46,008 nucleotides of DNA from Stentor roeselii (Eukaryota > Ciliophora > Heterotrichea > Heterotrichida > Stentoridae), in NCBI GenBank assembly GCA_006503475.1, contig RSEH01000328.1, positions 1-46,008 of the forward strand, given 5' to 3'. Below are positions 1 through 10,649 of this stretch, piece after piece. A program made the translations under genes and the position numbers. Under the pieces are notes generated by a model. It was not told the DNA's origin and did not search any database. It was given only the letters and a program-made list of their open reading frames with translations. How positions within the stretch are numbered: the first letter of the stretch is position 1; the number at the start of each line of letters is the position of its first letter.

Positions 1-557
1 GGATTGTTTTTATGGAAGATTTATTGAGAGATGTATATTTGTAGTTTTGATTTGAAAATTGAGATTTATTGTTGATATGTTCTCATCATCTAACATAAAA
101 AAGAACTTTTAATTCAAATGATAGGATGAATAATAATGTTATAGTTGATAATATATACTACCATGTTTCAATATTTCAATTATCTTGTTCCTGATTCTTA
201 TTTATTTAAAATAATAAAGAAACACTTTATTTGAAAGAGTTGATTCAGATAAACTAGATCGGAAGATTCGCTTATTTTACTAAGCTGATCACTAGATCAA
301 AATTTCATATTCACTGCGTAGGTTCTTACTTGTTTAGGCCTAGAACTTTAATTATAATCTAAAGTTAATACTTTCATTGCTTTTTAAGTCAAATTTGGTC
401 AAATCAATCATTAGGTTGCAAACGTTTACATAGAGCTTTAAGTTTTATTCAATGAATAATTTATAATCTTTAAAATTTGATGCACATTTTGCTCAGTAAA
501 ATCTTTGGAAAATTAAGGATCTTCATCACTCTACGCTTCATAACTTATTTTCTTATT

Positions 558-703
558 TATATAATCATATATTTATCATCTTTATATAATCATATATTTA
601 TCTTCTTTATATAATCATATATTATCTTCTCTATATAATCATATATTATCTTCTTTATATAATCATATATTATCTTCTCTATATAATCATATATTATCTT
701 CTT
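558..703. repeat. Tandem repeat, six copies of a 24/25-bp unit
   Basis: Six head-to-tail copies start at 558, 583, 608, 632, 656 and 680. The core is TATATAATCATATAT followed by a TTATCTTCT-like tail. The first two copies are 25 bp and the rest 24 bp. The unit is close to palindromic in its AT core. Because 24 is a multiple of 3, the minus strand stays open across it, but that frame is only a product of the repeat. Confidence 0.9.
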
Positions 704-1174
704 CATGCAGATTGTAGATTTCATCATTAATCTTTCTCTAATTGTGAAACCTTCACTAAATTCATGAATACTTTCTATTCTAAATATTCTTATTTCTAAT
801 AGTAAATTTTTAATTACATTTTCTTGTTTAAAAGCTAATTTTGTAACTTCTAATTGAATAAAGCAGACCATCTAATGATTTAATATTTGGCTTATTATAT
901 TTTCGGGAACTTATTAAGTTTTTTCTTGTATTAAAGATCCAGATAAAGGACAAAACCTTTCAGCTTTCGAACCGAGCCAAAATCATCTCATTTCTTTTTC
1001 ATTCTAGTTTCCTGATCTTTCTACAATGGTAAGCAGAGAAATTAAATTTTCAAATAGAGATTCGATAAATTTTATTGTTAATTTTTTTTGATAATGCTCC
1101 TTTGTTGATTCTGAATCCTCTTGCAGCCTTTAATTCCGAATGGCATTCATCAAGGAATTCACATATTTTAACCT

Positions 1175-1430
1175 TTTCCTCTATAGTAATTCAAGATATT
1201 TCTTCTTAGCTATGAATAATGATGCATTCTATGGAAAGAATTTTCTAAAATGAAACTCTCTCAGCTGCTAATCTACTGCAAAATGACTTACTCACTTTAT
1301 ACAGATTAAATCGTAAAAATTAAATTTGGGATTTAGATGCCTTTCTAATCTAATAGCAAAAATATTTCAAATTTGCCATGTAATTATATTCTATTCAATA
1401 TGTTTAATGAAGATGATAGTCTATTTATTA
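1175..1430 (+). pseudogene. Probable decayed fragment of a Kelch-receptor paralog
   Basis: The segment resembles the start of exon 2 of the three intact Kelch genes. The clearest stretch is 1297-1335, which reads L-Y-R-L-N-R-K-N-stop-I-W-D-L and aligns without gaps to L-F-R-Y-D-L-R-R-E-F-W-D-I of the third gene. Upstream, 1195-1242 resembles the codons for I-S-F-Y-D-N-S-F-Y. Downstream, 1403-1435 resembles F-N-D-E-L-Y-I-F. Stops and frameshifts separate the pieces. The order matches the functional genes, which argues against chance, but the similarity is partial and was judged by eye. Confidence 0.5.
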
Positions 1431-1874
1431 AAAGGATAAAATCTTTACCCTGATCGACTATAGTCGCTAGTTGTGACCTCTAATTTTGTGAAAAAAGATA
1501 AAGAAACATTAGCTTGATGACTAATCTATCCTAGCAGAGTATTATCATATGTGGGAATAATCAAATATCTTATCCTACTTTTAAGTCAAAGTGGTAACCT
1601 TAAGTGATCAGAGATATTAAAACATTTTTTATTATAATAAAGCCTCCCTAAATCTAATAATAAAATATTCTCCTAATCTACGACTTAGATTATCAAACCT
1701 TAAATTCTAAAACTGGATAAAAAAAAATACAACACATCTTCATCTAAACGATGATTCCATTTCCCATAATCAAAAATTACTATACTTAACTATAAATCCT
1801 CAAATTGCCAAAAAAATTTTAAACTCAAACCAGCAATTTAAAAATTCTAATAAATTCATAAAAAATTCCTTATA

Positions 1875-4800
1875 ATGTTAATTTCTTTACTTCTCTCTCT
1901 AGAAGTGCTCAGTATCTCCATCGAATCAATCCCTGAAACAGGTTCTTCCCCCATATCAAAAATGGGCTCAGCAGCAATCTACGATGCAGAGACCAATTCA
2001 ATAATAACGATCGGAGGAGAAAAGTTCACCGACGGTTCAATCGACAGTGAGATCGATTCATTCAACTTAACATCTCTGAAGTGGGACTCAAGAATTCCAA
2101 TATCAGAATACATCCCAAAAATGATCATTTATCACGGAATGCATTTGAGAAATGACAGAAAATTATTGGTTTTTGGTTATTTTTCAGAAGTTTTTTTACT
2201 TGATCTTGACGGTTTCTCTTGGGCAAGAACTGAATTAAAAGGAGATAAAATTTATGATCCACGATATTATGCATATACTTCAATGTACTTCAATAATACT
2301 GATTATTTCGTGTTGTTTGGAGGTCTTTGCTCTTTTGGATATGTAAACACTTTAACTCTGTAATTTTTAAATAGAATCGATGTGGATAAACTTGTTGCTA
2401 AAACTTTAAAGAATAATGGAACACCTCCTAGTCCTAGAAATGGGGCAACGATTTCGTTTTATAACAACTCGCTTTATGTTTATGGTTATTCTATTTCGGA
2501 AGTTGCGAAAGGAAAAGAAAGTGGATCAGAGTTGTTTAGATATGATCTCCTTGATGAGTACTGGGAAGTTGTCAAGACGAATGGAGAGCCTCCAGGTCCC
2601 AGACAGTTTCATTATTCTTGCATTTACAAGGATGAACTTTACATTTTCTATGGACTTTTACCTGAGTATGCCTTGAGCATCAAATCAATATTTAAATTCA
2701 ACTTCAAATCCACCCTCTGGACCTACCTCACTTCAAACCCCGTTCATACAAACTACGCTTCCGCAACACTTTTAATTGAAAATAAATTTTTCTTCATATA
2801 TGGAAGAGACGTGATCAGTTTTCTCAACTCCGTAACTTTCATCGACTTAAGCAAGTCTCAATTCATTCCTGAGTACTTATCAAAGGACTGGACTTCGCCT
2901 TCAGCTCGAGTGTTTCACTGCAGTTTTGTCGTAAATCAAAACATGTACATTTTCGCAGGGTCCAGTGTAGATGTCTCTGTAAATCTGAAGTACTTCAACG
3001 ATATGTGGACTTTCAGCTTTGTTGATAATCTCTGGTCATCTGTGCAAATGTTCGGAAATGTTCCTAGTGAAAGAGGAAGTTTCGCATCTGTGATGATGTC
3101 TGGAAATGTTTTGGTCTTGTTTGGCGGAATTGGAATTAATGGGTTTTTACATGATTTGTATTATTTTCAGGAAACTAGGAAGAAGTGGGCTCTAATTCAA
3201 CCTGGGAATTATGGACCGACTGGTAGAGCGGATTCTTGCTTGGCTTTTCATGATAATGTAATTTATATTATTGGGGGGAGAAATGACGCAGGCGGTTTAT
3301 CCGAAATTTGGCTCTACAGTTTCTTAACAAACGAATACACCCTGCACCCAGCTAAAATAGGAGGAACATCTCAATTTTATATAAAAAACATACAACACAC
3401 AAAATGTTGGGTAGAAGATTCAGAAAATCATCTAAAGCTGACAATCATAGGAGGTTCAGATTCAAACGCTTACCCAAACGAGGATCTAATCCATTTAAAT
3501 TTATATAAAAACGGGTCTTATTCAATAGAACTAAGAAAAATCAGCAACATCATAATGCAAGCTATAGTAGGATCAGAGACCTCATCAATAAAATATGGAA
3601 ATTATTTGATAAGACTAGGAGGAACTATTTTTAGATCAGTTGTTTTAACTCAAGCTTTTGTATTTGATCTTGAAAATGCCAGTTTTCTTCCTTTAAACCT
3701 AACTTTTAACTTCTTCGGTCATTCAGCTGTTCATTACAAGAAGTCAATCTACGTCTTTGGAGGAGCTGCCTCGATTGAGTTATACAGAGTTACCAACATG
3801 CTCAAAAGTCAACTACTAAAAATAACCTTTGATGAAAATGACAGCTTTTCTATTGGATGCAGTCCTGGAACCTTCCTGTCTGACTGTCAACCATGTGAAA
3901 AAGGGACTTTTTATTCTAATGGAACTTGCAATAATTGTCCACCTGGAAAGTTCAATGATCTCATCGCTTCTACAAGTTTAGATCAGTGCTTGCCTTGTCC
4001 TGCTGGGTACTTTACTAACCAACAAGGGTCCACAAAGTGTCGTCAGTGCGAGTCTAGTTTTAATTGCCCTGTCGGAGCTGTTAATCCAAAGAAAATCAGA
4101 GACCTTGAAAGAAACAGCTCAGTTCAACCCAAGCCTTACAAAAATAAGAAAAATTTTATATCTGAAATTGTTGGAAATCTTTGGATTTTTTCTGCTGTTG
4201 TTTGTGGAGTTGTTGGAGTTTTTAGTTTTTTTTTTGGGGATATTTGGAAAATTTTGAGAAAAGTTGATTTTTTTGTAGCGAATCATCATAATGACTTAGG
4301 AGTTGCAATAGTTCATCGAAAAACAAGTTTTGGAGGACTTTTTAGCTTATTTTTTATCATGGTTTCAGCTGTTACAATATCTGGAGGATTTTTAAGTTTC
4401 ACATTAGACAATATTACAGAAATACAAGCTTTGGTCCCTGTTATTTCCTTAGATACTTCAGTGACTGCGAATTTCCTGAGATTAGAATTTATTTTTTACT
4501 CATATGGTGGAAATTGTGTAGAAAACTCAAAATGCAGTTCAAAGATAAAGATTATCGATGATGGACTCAAGTCATCAAGCAGGTACCTCGAATGTGCCTA
4601 TGATGGAAATGACTGCAAAGTAACCATAAACTACTTGACATGTTCCACAATAAGAAAAAACGCTGAAGTCCTTTTATCACTTGAAGAACAGTCTAGTTAC
4701 TCAACAGGATTATCATTAAACATCACGTCATCCTCTTCAATTCCAGATGAAGTCAGCAGTGTTTTTGTTTTTTTTCAAGCAAGTAGCAATGATTCATTAT

Positions 4801-5306
4801 TAAAAGGTTCTAAACCTTCAATATTTTACTATAAATTCACACCTTCAGTAACTGATACTCAGGTCTTTAAAAGTGAAAGCAGCGAATGGCCCAGTCAAGA
4901 AACAGGATTTCATATCTGGCCTAATCAAGACCCTCAGATTGGGTCACTAGTGGACCAGGACTCGTAATTTTTAATTAGAATTAACCTTTTTTTGCATTTA
5001 AAGGCAAAAGTTAGTATTACTGAAAGTGATACTGCAATGCTTACTCAAAGACTGGTCAATCAAAGTGCCTTGGCTTTTATCGGAACTTTACTTGGGTCTG
5101 TCTTTGGATTGATGGGAACTGTTGCTGTCATCATGAAATTCACGGAAAGTTTTTCTGAGAGATATGAGAAGAAGAAAATGAAAAAAGTGGATTTTTATGA
5201 AAAAATTAGAAAAAGAATTCTTCTTGATTTTGAAACTGATTCTTATTTTCCTTCTAAGTTCTCTAATCGAGTAGTACCAACTGTTTATGAAATTCATGAT
5301 GATTAA
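1875..5306 (+). CDS. Kelch-repeat receptor-like membrane protein, copy A
   Basis: This is the first of three tandem paralogs. Four exons (1875-2359, 2375-4847, 4863-4963, 4979-5306) joined over 15-nt introns give 1,128 residues. The order is a signal peptide (residues 1 to about 17), Kelch beta-propeller repeats (about 20-640, with repeated FGG and YIIGG strands), and a Cys-rich module with CxxC pairs like TNFR/ephrin-receptor-type repeats (about 655-728). Then come TM1 (about 759-786), a conserved loop containing NHHNDLG, TM2 (about 814-841), a 200-residue extracellular loop, TM3 (about 1050-1072) and a basic cytoplasmic tail. The start ATG follows TTATA. The second intron has no stop and was recognised only from the paralogs. 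A surface adhesion or sensing role is inferred; no ligand is known. Confidence 0.85.
2360..2374 (+). other. 15-nt intron, Kelch gene A intron 1
   Basis: GTAATTTTTAAATAG. It splits a Leu codon after its second base. If retained, its TAA stops translation. The same site is used in copies B and C. Confidence 0.93.
4848..4862 (+). other. 15-nt in-frame intron without a stop, Kelch gene A intron 2
   Basis: GTAACTGATACTCAG lies between codons and reads as five sense codons, so the frame stays open whether or not it is spliced. It is identified by position: copy C has a stop-containing 15-nt intron at exactly this site. Confidence 0.8.
4964..4978 (+). other. 15-nt intron, Kelch gene A intron 3
   Basis: GTAATTTTTAATTAG. 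It splits a Ser codon and contains a stop if retained. It lies 101 nt after intron 2, as in copies B and C. Confidence 0.93.
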
Positions 5307-6730
5307 TAGATTTAGAGATAATTTTTAGATTTGTAGGAAAATGATTATGGCTGAAGAAAATAAGTAGAAAATAATGAATGATTCATTATTTAAGCAGGCA
5401 ATAAAATCTCATTGAATAAAATTTTAATCTCCTTAGATTGAACTTTAATGATTATTCCTTCATCTCTCTATGAAGATTTCAAAATCCTATATCAAATCAT
5501 TAACCAGTTAAATAATATAAAATTGTAATCAAACATTTATGAAAGATTTTTTAAAGTTTACTGCTATTTTAATTATAGATAAGAGAAGTCTACTATCTAA
5601 TATTCTGGGAATTTCAAAGTTATACCGATTTCTTTTATTACGTAACCATCATGACTTCTTAGCTGCAATATTCTCAGAAGAAAAGTTTGTGAAGAGTTGA
5701 TAAATTTCTCTCTTATAGTTCATTAATGATGATTACTCAGACATCTTGAGTCAATATCACAAAAATACAGGATTTTTCCTTTATTACTAAAAATACCCAA
5801 AATTGTAATGTTTTTTAGATAATATATACTTTTTTTCAATAGTGTTAATTTTTCAAGTATAATCAGTTAATAAAATAATGCCAATGATGAATTAAACTTT
5901 TCTTTCAGATAGTTGAATATTTATATTCTAGAAATAATTTGAGCAAATCTTAAGTATTTGAAATTCTTATAAGAGAAGAAACTGAATATATTGTTTTTTA
6001 ACAAGCATGCAACTTAGGCAACTGAGTTTTCTTGGATTATCATCAGTGCATTCTCATCAATTCCAATAAGATATGTGCTATTTTTTAGCTAATCCTATAA
6101 GCAACAGCAACAGGCCTCAGCTTTCAAGATTAGCATAAATTCACCACTTTTGTAATAAATATTCAGATCGATAAAGTAAAAATTTAATCATTCGTCAAGA
6201 CACTGAGATATAATCACATGGCTATTAATGTTTTGATATTTTTTATAATACACTTTACCTTTATCTTAAAAAATCTATCATAAATCAAGTAAAACTACAA
6301 CGTAATTTTATAACAGGTAAATAAGAGTGATTTATGCTATTGGAATTTAAAAAGAATTAGTATTCGCTATCATGGAAGTGTCACTGTCATCCTTAATTTC
6401 CTGAAATATTTTTAAGGTTTATGAAAACGTAGTGAAAGATCTTAGTATAAGTGAAGATTAAAAAGGTTTTGTTCAATTCAAACTACTTGATCTTAATTTA
6501 TAATTATTCTATTTGAGAAATTATTTGTTCGTAAAGACGAAATCTAGTAATCACTTGCATAAACTGAACTTATAAACCTAAATACCAAACCTACTAATAG
6601 AAGACATAAATATGAAAAACTATATAAATAATAATCACAATCCAATAAAAACAAACATGAGAGCCTAATCCAAAAATCAACAAATCCTATATCCTTATTC
6701 CAAAACCTTCAAAAAAAATTAAATCTATAA
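5307..6730. other. Spacer between Kelch genes A and B
   Basis: There is no intact gene. Most of it (about 5550-6520) is a decayed Kelch-receptor copy, listed separately. The final 150 bases are A/C-rich and G-poor and end in CTATAA directly before the ATG of copy B. Confidence 0.7.
5550..6520 (+). pseudogene. Decayed fourth Kelch-receptor copy (C-terminal half)
   Basis: Segments in the right order match the membrane half of the intact genes. About 5610-5690 corresponds to the conserved inter-TM loop (compare the AACCATCATGACTT core with AATCATCATAATGACTT). About 5747-5780 has CAATATCACAAAAATACAG against CAATATTACAGAAATACAA of copy A. About 6015-6090 matches the segment encoding the serine-rich end of the outer loop. 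After AAATTCAC comes GTAATAAATATTCAG at the site of intron 2, so even the intron is preserved as a fossil. About 6510 still resembles the tail exon. Stops and indels break every frame. Confidence 0.82.
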
Positions 6731-9700
6731 ATGCTTTTACCTATCCTAATCCTCCTTCAAGTCTCAAGCATTTCAATCACATCCATTCCCTCAACAGGTG
6801 CCCCTCCAATCTCCAAAGTAGGATCATCAGCAGTATACGACTCAAATTCCAATTCAATAATAACGATCGGAGGACAGAAGTCAACAGACGGTTCATTAAC
6901 CAGCGAAATCGAAATTTTCAGCCTAAAATCCTTTCAATGGTCCTCAAGACCAACAATATCCGAATACGTTCCAAGTTACCTGATATACAACGGGATCCAT
7001 TTAAGATCAGACAATCAACTTTTAATCTTCGGGACATTTTCTGAAATATTTTCTCTGAACCTAAACGACTTTTCCTGGTCAAAATTAAAACTCAAAGGAG
7101 CTGATTTGTTCGACATGCGATCTTTTGCATTCACTTCAGTAGTTCTAAACAATACCGAGTACCTTGTGATCTTCGGAGGGATCAGTTCGAATGGCTTTTC
7201 AAATGAGTTAACTCTGTAAAAGTTAGACAGGATCGACGTGAATTCTTTAACAGCGAGACATTTACCGAGAAGAGGCGCGGTTCCAAGTCCAAGAAACGCA
7301 GGAAGTATTTCATTTTACAAGAATTCTTTTTATGTTTATGGATATTCTATCATGGACTTGGCGACTTCGCAAGAAACAGGCTCTGAGTTGTTTAGATATG
7401 ATATCTTTGGAGAGTATTGGGAAATCGTCAAAACAACTGGAGGACCCCCGGGACCGAGGCAGTTTCATTATAGCTGCATTTTTAATGATGAACTTTACAT
7501 TTTCTATGGAGCCGTGACTGAAGTCTCATCGGATTATGACTCAGTGTTTAAGTTCAACTTTGAGTTGAGTGAATGGGTTTTGGTGATGAGAAGCTCAACA
7601 CATAAGACCACACTTGCAGCGCATCTTCTGATTGGTAGCAAGATTTACTTTATATATGGAAGGACAATTACCAGCTTTACTAATGCAGTGTCGTTTATAG
7701 ACCTTAGCAAGGATCAACTTGTTCCTGAGTATTTGTCAGAAAATTGGATATCGCCTTCAGCTCGTTTGCATCATTGCAGTTTTGTTGTGAATGAAAATAT
7801 GTATATTTTTGCAGGGTCTTATGAAGATAACTCATTAGAAGTGAAATACTTAAATGACATGTGGTCTTTTAGTTTCAAATATGAAAACTGGTCTTATATT
7901 CAACCAACAGGAGACGTTCCCAGCGAAAGAAAGCTCTTCGGTTATACCATGATGTCAGGTGACATTCTTCTCTTATTTGGAGGAGTGGGACCTTCAGGTT
8001 ACTTAAACGATTTATATTATTTTCAAGAGCCAAGTAAGAAATGGACTAAAATCCTCGCCTCAAACATCGGTCCAACAATAAGAAGTGAGTCATGTTTGAC
8101 ATTTCAAGACAACATCCTTTACATAATCGGAGGCAGAAACGATGCAGGAGGATTCGATGAAATCTGGATGTACAGCTTTCTAACAAATGAATTTTCTTTA
8201 CACCCTGCGAAAATAGGAGGCAAAACTTTCTCTATAAAAAATATCTTAGACGCGAAATGCTGGACTGAACAAACTGACCACTTAAAACTCTTCATCATCG
8301 GAGGAAGTGACTCTTCACTTAACCCCAACATCGACTTGATAGAATTGAAAATATTTGAAAATTCCAGTTTTTTCATTGAAAATAATAACATCGGCAACCT
8401 TACCGAACAAGCTTTAATCGGATCAGAAACATCAGTGATTAAAGTCGCTGATTTTATTTTAAGACTTGGAGGAACCGAGTTCGGTTCAGTAGTTTTACCG
8501 AAAGTTTTCATTTTTTCCTTGAAAAACAAGACTCAAAAGGAGTTAAACTTATCTTTTAATTTCTTCGGACATTCAGCAGTTCATTATAAAAAAGCTGTTT
8601 ACGTCTTTGGAGGAGGTGCAGCAAATGAGATGTACCGAGTAACAAGCAAGCTGAAGAGACATTTATTAAAAATCGATTTTTCTTCAGAAGACTCTTGGAT
8701 GCAATGCAGTCCTGGAACCTTTCCACCTGACTGCGAGCCTTGTGGCCCAGGGACTTTTTCTCATAATGGAAACTGTTCCAAGTGCCCTGCAGGAAAATTT
8801 AACACCTTAGTGGCTTCGAATAGTGAAGACCAGTGCTTTCCTTGCCCTGTTGGAACTTTTTCTCATCAGAAAGGGTCTTCGAAGTGCTTTCAATGCGAGT
8901 CCAGGTTTAACTGTCCAGTCGGGACTAGCATTCCCAGGAGTTTTAAGCGTCTTGATGGGAATAGCTCTGTGCAACCTAAGAGTTATCAGAGGAAAAGAGG
9001 AGAGGTTAATGATGTTATTTATAAACTTTGGATTGCTTCTGCTGTTTTTTGTGGATTTGCTTGCTTTTCTAGTATTTTTTTTGAGGTTTTTTGGAAATAT
9101 CTGAGAAAAATTGACTTTTTTGTTTCGAATCATCATAATGACCTGGGAGTTGCTATTGTTTTTAGAAAAACTAGCTTTGGAGGACTTTTTAGTGTTTTTT
9201 TTGTTATGGTTGCTGTGGTTACGGTTAGTGGAGGAGTTTTGAGCTTTTATTTGGATAATATTTCGGAAATTCAGGCTTTGGTTCCGGCTATTTCTTTGGA
9301 TGCTGATGTTAAGGCTGGATTTCTTGCATTGGAGTTTGTTTTTTACTCTTATGGAGGAAAATGTGTTGAAAATGAAAAATGTAGTCAGAAGGTTAAAGTT
9401 ATTGATGATGGGATTTTATATGCGAATAGAGATGTTCAGTGCTCTTTCAAAGAGAATGACTGCACAGTAAAGATCGAATATCTGGCAGTTTCTCTTAGTA
9501 GAAAAAGCACTGAAATTTTAGTCTCACTTGAAGAAAGGTCCAGCTATTCAACAGCCCTCTCATTAAACATAAGCGTGTCCTCCTCAATCCCCAACGAAAT
9601 CAGTAGCATTTTCACAGTCTTCGAAACAACAAGCCCTACTTACCTATTAAAAGGAACAACACCTTCAATATTTTCCTACAAATTCACACCATCAGTAATA

Positions 9701-10153
9701 ATAATTCAGGTCTTCAAAAGCGAAAGTACAGAATGGCCAAGTCAAGAAACCGGTTTTCACATCTGGCCGAATCAAGACCCAGAAATCGGCTCTCAAGCTG
9801 ACCAAGAATCGTAAAAATCAATCAGAATCAACGTTAGACTTCATTTAAAAGCAAAGGTTATAATTACTGAAAGTGACACTGGAATGCAGACTCAAAGATT
9901 TATTAATCAAAGTTGGCTTGCTTTTATTGGTACTTTGCTTGGGTCGATCTTTGGAATCATGGGAACTGTTGCAGCCTTTATGCAGTTTACTGAAAGTTTT
10001 TCCGAAAAGTATGAGAAAAAGAAGATGATGAGGTTAAAGATGAGGGATAATATTAAGAAGCATTTTTTGATTGATTGTCAAACTTCTTATACTGGGACTT
10101 TGAAGACTGCTAGGATTGCTCCAACAATGTATGAAATTCATTCGGATAGGTAA
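6731..10153 (+). CDS. Kelch-repeat receptor-like membrane protein, copy B
   Basis: This second paralog has exons 6731-7215, 7231-9694, 9710-9810 and 9826-10153, giving 1,125 residues. It has the same architecture as copy A: signal peptide, Kelch propeller, Cys-rich module, TM1, conserved loop, TM2, outer loop, TM3 and basic tail ending E-I-H-S-D-R. Exon 1 is 485 nt and the penultimate exon 101 nt in all three copies. The ATG follows CTATAA directly. Differences from A and C are spread across the propeller, while the loop between TM1 and TM2 and the start of TM2 are nearly unchanged, which suggests that region couples to a shared intracellular partner. Confidence 0.85.
7216..7230 (+). other. 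15-nt intron, Kelch gene B intron 1
   Basis: GTAAAAGTTAGACAG. Same site and phase as intron 1 of copies A and C. It introduces TAA if retained. Confidence 0.92.
9695..9709 (+). other. 15-nt in-frame intron without a stop, Kelch gene B intron 2
   Basis: GTAATAATAATTCAG is read as Val-Ile-Ile-Ile-Gln if retained. Its position is identical to the stop-containing intron of copy C and to the fossil intron in the relic between A and B. Confidence 0.8.
9811..9825 (+). other. 15-nt intron, Kelch gene B intron 3
   Basis: GTAAAAATCAATCAG. It splits a Ser codon and has a stop if retained. Homologous introns are present in A and C. Confidence 0.92.
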
Positions 10154-10649
10154 GTTTAGTAGTTAACACAGCAAAACTCTTAAATTCAAAATCTATAAAA
10201 TTTTCATTCTGAAAGCATTTTCATGTAGAAATCAATGATCCTAGATTTAAACTCACACATTAACCTTCAAATTAACCCAAATTCTAAAAAAAATATCTGC
10301 AACTTTTAGTCAAATTTCAATCATAAATACAAATTACACAAGCCAATTATAAAGAAATAAAAATATTCAAATTCCAGTGATTATTTTACAAACTCTAAAT
10401 TTTTAAAATAATCATCAAACCTAACAAAACTTAAAATTTAAAAATTTATTCAAACAACCAAAAAATTCTTAACTTGATTGAATATTTCCTAAATACCCAA
10501 AATCCTCTTCACCAGTTAATTTTGTAATTTCCATAAGAAATTTAATCTTTTCAATCAACCTTTCTAATCATTCATTAATCTAACACAACATATTAAATAA
10601 AAATTCCCAATAATCTTATTATTCAACAACTTATCAAATAACCCTATAA
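10154..10649. other. Spacer between Kelch genes B and C
   Basis: These 496 bases are very AT-rich, with long A/C-rich and G-poor runs toward copy C. I saw no remnant of a further Kelch copy, no RNA gene and no open frame worth reporting. The last bases, CCCTATAA, touch the ATG of copy C. Confidence 0.6.

Larger units (their letters stand above)
1..1874. other. Intergenic region left of the Kelch array
   Basis: This is AT-rich DNA with no intact gene that I can support. It holds a short tandem repeat (558-703) and a probable decayed Kelch-gene fragment (about 1175-1430), both listed separately. The last 150 bases before the first gene are poor in G and rich in A and C, as they are upstream of the other two Kelch genes. 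Bases 1-557 show nothing I can name. Confidence 0.6.

Noticed and set aside
590-871. Minus-strand open frame of 93 codons with repeated I-I-Y-D-Y-I-E/K-K
   Set aside because: It is produced by the 24-bp tandem repeat; outside the repeat there is no conserved feature, and the region is otherwise non-coding.
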